Positions 6,174 to 7,375 of a stretch of 7,375 nucleotides of DNA are shown piece by piece. Each line of letters begins with the position of its first letter. The first letter of the stretch is position 1. Source of the DNA: an uncultured bacterium (GTDB lineage Bacteria > Edwardsbacteria > AC1 > EtOH8). The notes beneath the pieces were generated by a model that worked only from the letters and a program-made list of their open reading frames with translations, made no database searches and was not told the DNA's origin. The stretch lies in contig CALGNM010000242.1 of NCBI GenBank assembly GCA_937958665.1, positions 1 through 7,375 of the forward strand, written 5' to 3'. A program made the position numbers and the translations under genes.

Positions 6174-7329
6174 TCAGCTCACCCTTATTGCGTCGAATTT
6201 GCATTTGGCCACGCAGTTGCCGCACTTGATGCAGGTTTCCTGGGCGATGGCGTGGGGCTTCTTGACCTGCCCGGAGATGGCGGCCACCGGGCAGACCCGG
6301 GCGCAGGCGGTGCAGCCCACGCATTTCTCCGGAACGATCCGGTAAGTCAGCAGGTCCCGGCAGGCATGGGCCGGACATCGCTTCTCCCTGATATGGGCCT
6401 CATACTCGTCCCGGAAGTACTTGATGGTGGTCAGCACCGGATTGGGCGCGGTCTGGCCCAGGCCGCACAGCGAGGAGATTTTTATCTTCTCGGCCAGGTC
6501 CAGCAGCAGGTCGATGTCGCCCTCCCGCCCCTGCCCCCTGGTGATCCGCTCCAGTATCTCCAGCATCCGCTTGGTGCCTATCCGGCAGAAGGTGCATTTG
6601 CCGCAGGATTCCTTCTGGGTGAAGTCCAGGAAGAAGCGGGCGATATCCACCATGCAGGTGGTGTCGTCCATCACCACCATGCCGCCCGAGCCCATGATGG
6701 CCCCGGTGGCGTTGACCGAATCGTAGTCCACCACGGTGTTGCCCAAAGCCGCCGGAATGCAGCCCCCCGAGGGGCCGCCCATCTGGACCGCCTTGAAGGT
6801 CCGTCCGTCCTTGATGCCTCCCCCCACCTCGTGGATGATCTCATTGATGGTGATGCCCATGGGCACCTCCACCAAGCCACCCCGGGCGATCTTGCCGGCC
6901 AAGGCGAACACCTTGGAGCCCTTGCTCTTCTCGGTGCCCAAAGAGGCAAAGGCGGCCGAGCCGTTCAAGATGATCCAAGGGACATTGGCGAAGGTCTCGA
7001 CGTTGTTGATGTTGGTGGGCTTGCCCCACAGGCCGGACACCGCCGGAAAGGGCGGCCTTAAACGGGGCATGCCGCGCTGTCCTTCTATTGAGGCCATCAA
7101 GGCGGTCTCCTCGCCGCAGACGAAGGCCCCGGCCCCCTCCTTGATCTTCATCTCAAAGCAGAATTTGGTACCCATAATATTTTTGCCCAAAAAGCCCTTC
7201 TTCTTGGCCTGGTCGATGGCCAGTTTCAGCCGCTCCACCGCCAGGGGATACTCGGCCCGGACGTAGAAATAGCCCTCGTCGGCCCCGATGGCATATCCGG
7301 CGATCAGCATCCCCTCCATCACGCTGTGG
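6174..7329 (-). CDS. NuoF/HydB-type NADH-binding flavoprotein subunit with C-terminal 2x[4Fe-4S] domain (5' truncated)
   Basis: About 385 residues remain of a gene whose start lies beyond the window; numbering here counts from the codon at 7322. The family takes electrons from NADH through FMN to iron-sulfur clusters, as in complex I, HydABC and NAD-linked formate dehydrogenases. The FMN/NADH core is clear: [10 protein letters not shown] (23-32), [20 protein letters not shown] (63-82), [12 protein letters not shown] (104-115), then an SLBB-like region (about 140-215). The N3-type [4Fe-4S] site is Cys240, 243, 246 and Cys286. Two further ferredoxin motifs (Cys334, 337, 340, 344 and 364, 367, 370, 374) make it HydB/HndC-like rather than plain complex I NuoF. 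A C-P-x-H-x-C motif (316-321) precedes them. The thioredoxin-like N-terminus and the Gly-rich FMN loop are missing only because the contig ends. The frame stays open through HSV up to the adapter junction, and PHSVxEGM is usual in the family, so the GTG at 7322 is internal. Confidence 0.94.
6178..6186 (-). promoter_or_regulatory. Ribosome binding site of the fusion gene, inside the upstream gene
   Basis: On the minus strand AAGGGTGAG lies 5 nt before the ATG at 6172 and within the last codons of the NuoF-like gene, whose TGA (6176-6174) is one base from that ATG. This layout implies translational coupling and near-equal production of the two subunits. Confidence 0.7.
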
Positions 7330-7375
7330 AGATCGGAAGAGCGTCGTGTAGGGAAAGAGTGTAGATCTCGGTGGT
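7330..7375 (-). other. Illumina TruSeq universal (P5) adapter, reverse complement, artefact
   Basis: This begins with the classic AGATCGGAAGAGCGTCGTGT read-through signature and is the exact reverse complement of positions 1-46. It is library sequence. The native contig ends at 7329, inside the NuoF/HydB-like gene. Confidence 0.98.

Noticed and set aside
4028-6229. Long 733-residue open frame on the + strand opposite the fusion gene
   Set aside because: It is antisense to a clearly conserved coding sequence, rich in Gly/His/Gln/Leu with no recognisable domain, as expected for a shadow frame in GC-rich DNA. It also has no ribosome binding site of note.
7320-7322. GTG at 7322 as the true start of the NuoF/HydB-like gene
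   Set aside because: The frame continues to the adapter junction with residues that fit the family, and the protein would otherwise lack its N-terminal domain and FMN loop.
1-7375. Terminal 46-bp inverted repeats suggesting a transposon or integron-like unit
   Set aside because: The repeats are exactly Illumina adapter sequence, and both cut through genes. No transposase or recombinase is present.

Overview
The window is a 7.3 kb, GC-rich bacterial fragment whose two ends are sequencing adapter, not genome. Positions 1-46 are an Illumina TruSeq universal (P5) adapter and 7330-7375 are its exact reverse complement, so native sequence runs from 47 to 7329. Both outermost genes are cut by these artificial ends. 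The state of the ends suggests a short metagenomic contig. The sigma factor is short, lacks region 1.1 and reads like the primary sigma factors of the Bacteroidetes/Chlorobi/Fibrobacteres (FCB) group. The redox genes suggest an anaerobe. An uncultured FCB-related lineage fits best, but this is a weak placement made by eye.

Left part (47-2606, + strand): the C-terminal end of a MerR/HspR-like regulator, then a complete HtrA/DegP-type serine protease with two PDZ domains, then a complete RpoD/SigA-type sigma factor. Gaps are about 25 nt and each downstream gene has a good ribosome binding site, so this looks like one transcription unit joining stress sensing, envelope protein quality control and transcription initiation.

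Middle (2607-2677): a 71-nt convergent gap with a perfect 15-bp hairpin, probably a two-way terminator.

Right part (2678-7329, - strand): two tightly coupled redox genes separated by one base. The upstream gene, cut by the window edge, is a NuoF/HydB-type NADH-binding FMN and iron-sulfur subunit with a C-terminal 2x[4Fe-4S] ferredoxin domain. The downstream gene encodes a 1164-residue fusion: NuoG-type [2Fe-2S] N-terminus, a complete GltD/NfnB-like FAD and NADPH module, a 2x[4Fe-4S] ferredoxin module, and a degenerate NuoG/formate-dehydrogenase-like molybdopterin fold with no visible catalytic Cys or Sec. The pair therefore carries one predicted NADH site and one predicted NADPH site linked by many iron-sulfur clusters. 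It is most simply read as a soluble, possibly electron-bifurcating, transhydrogenase-like complex related in concept to Nfn, Stn and HydABC. This is the most interesting part of the window. A NuoE/HydC-like partner would be expected just beyond the right edge.
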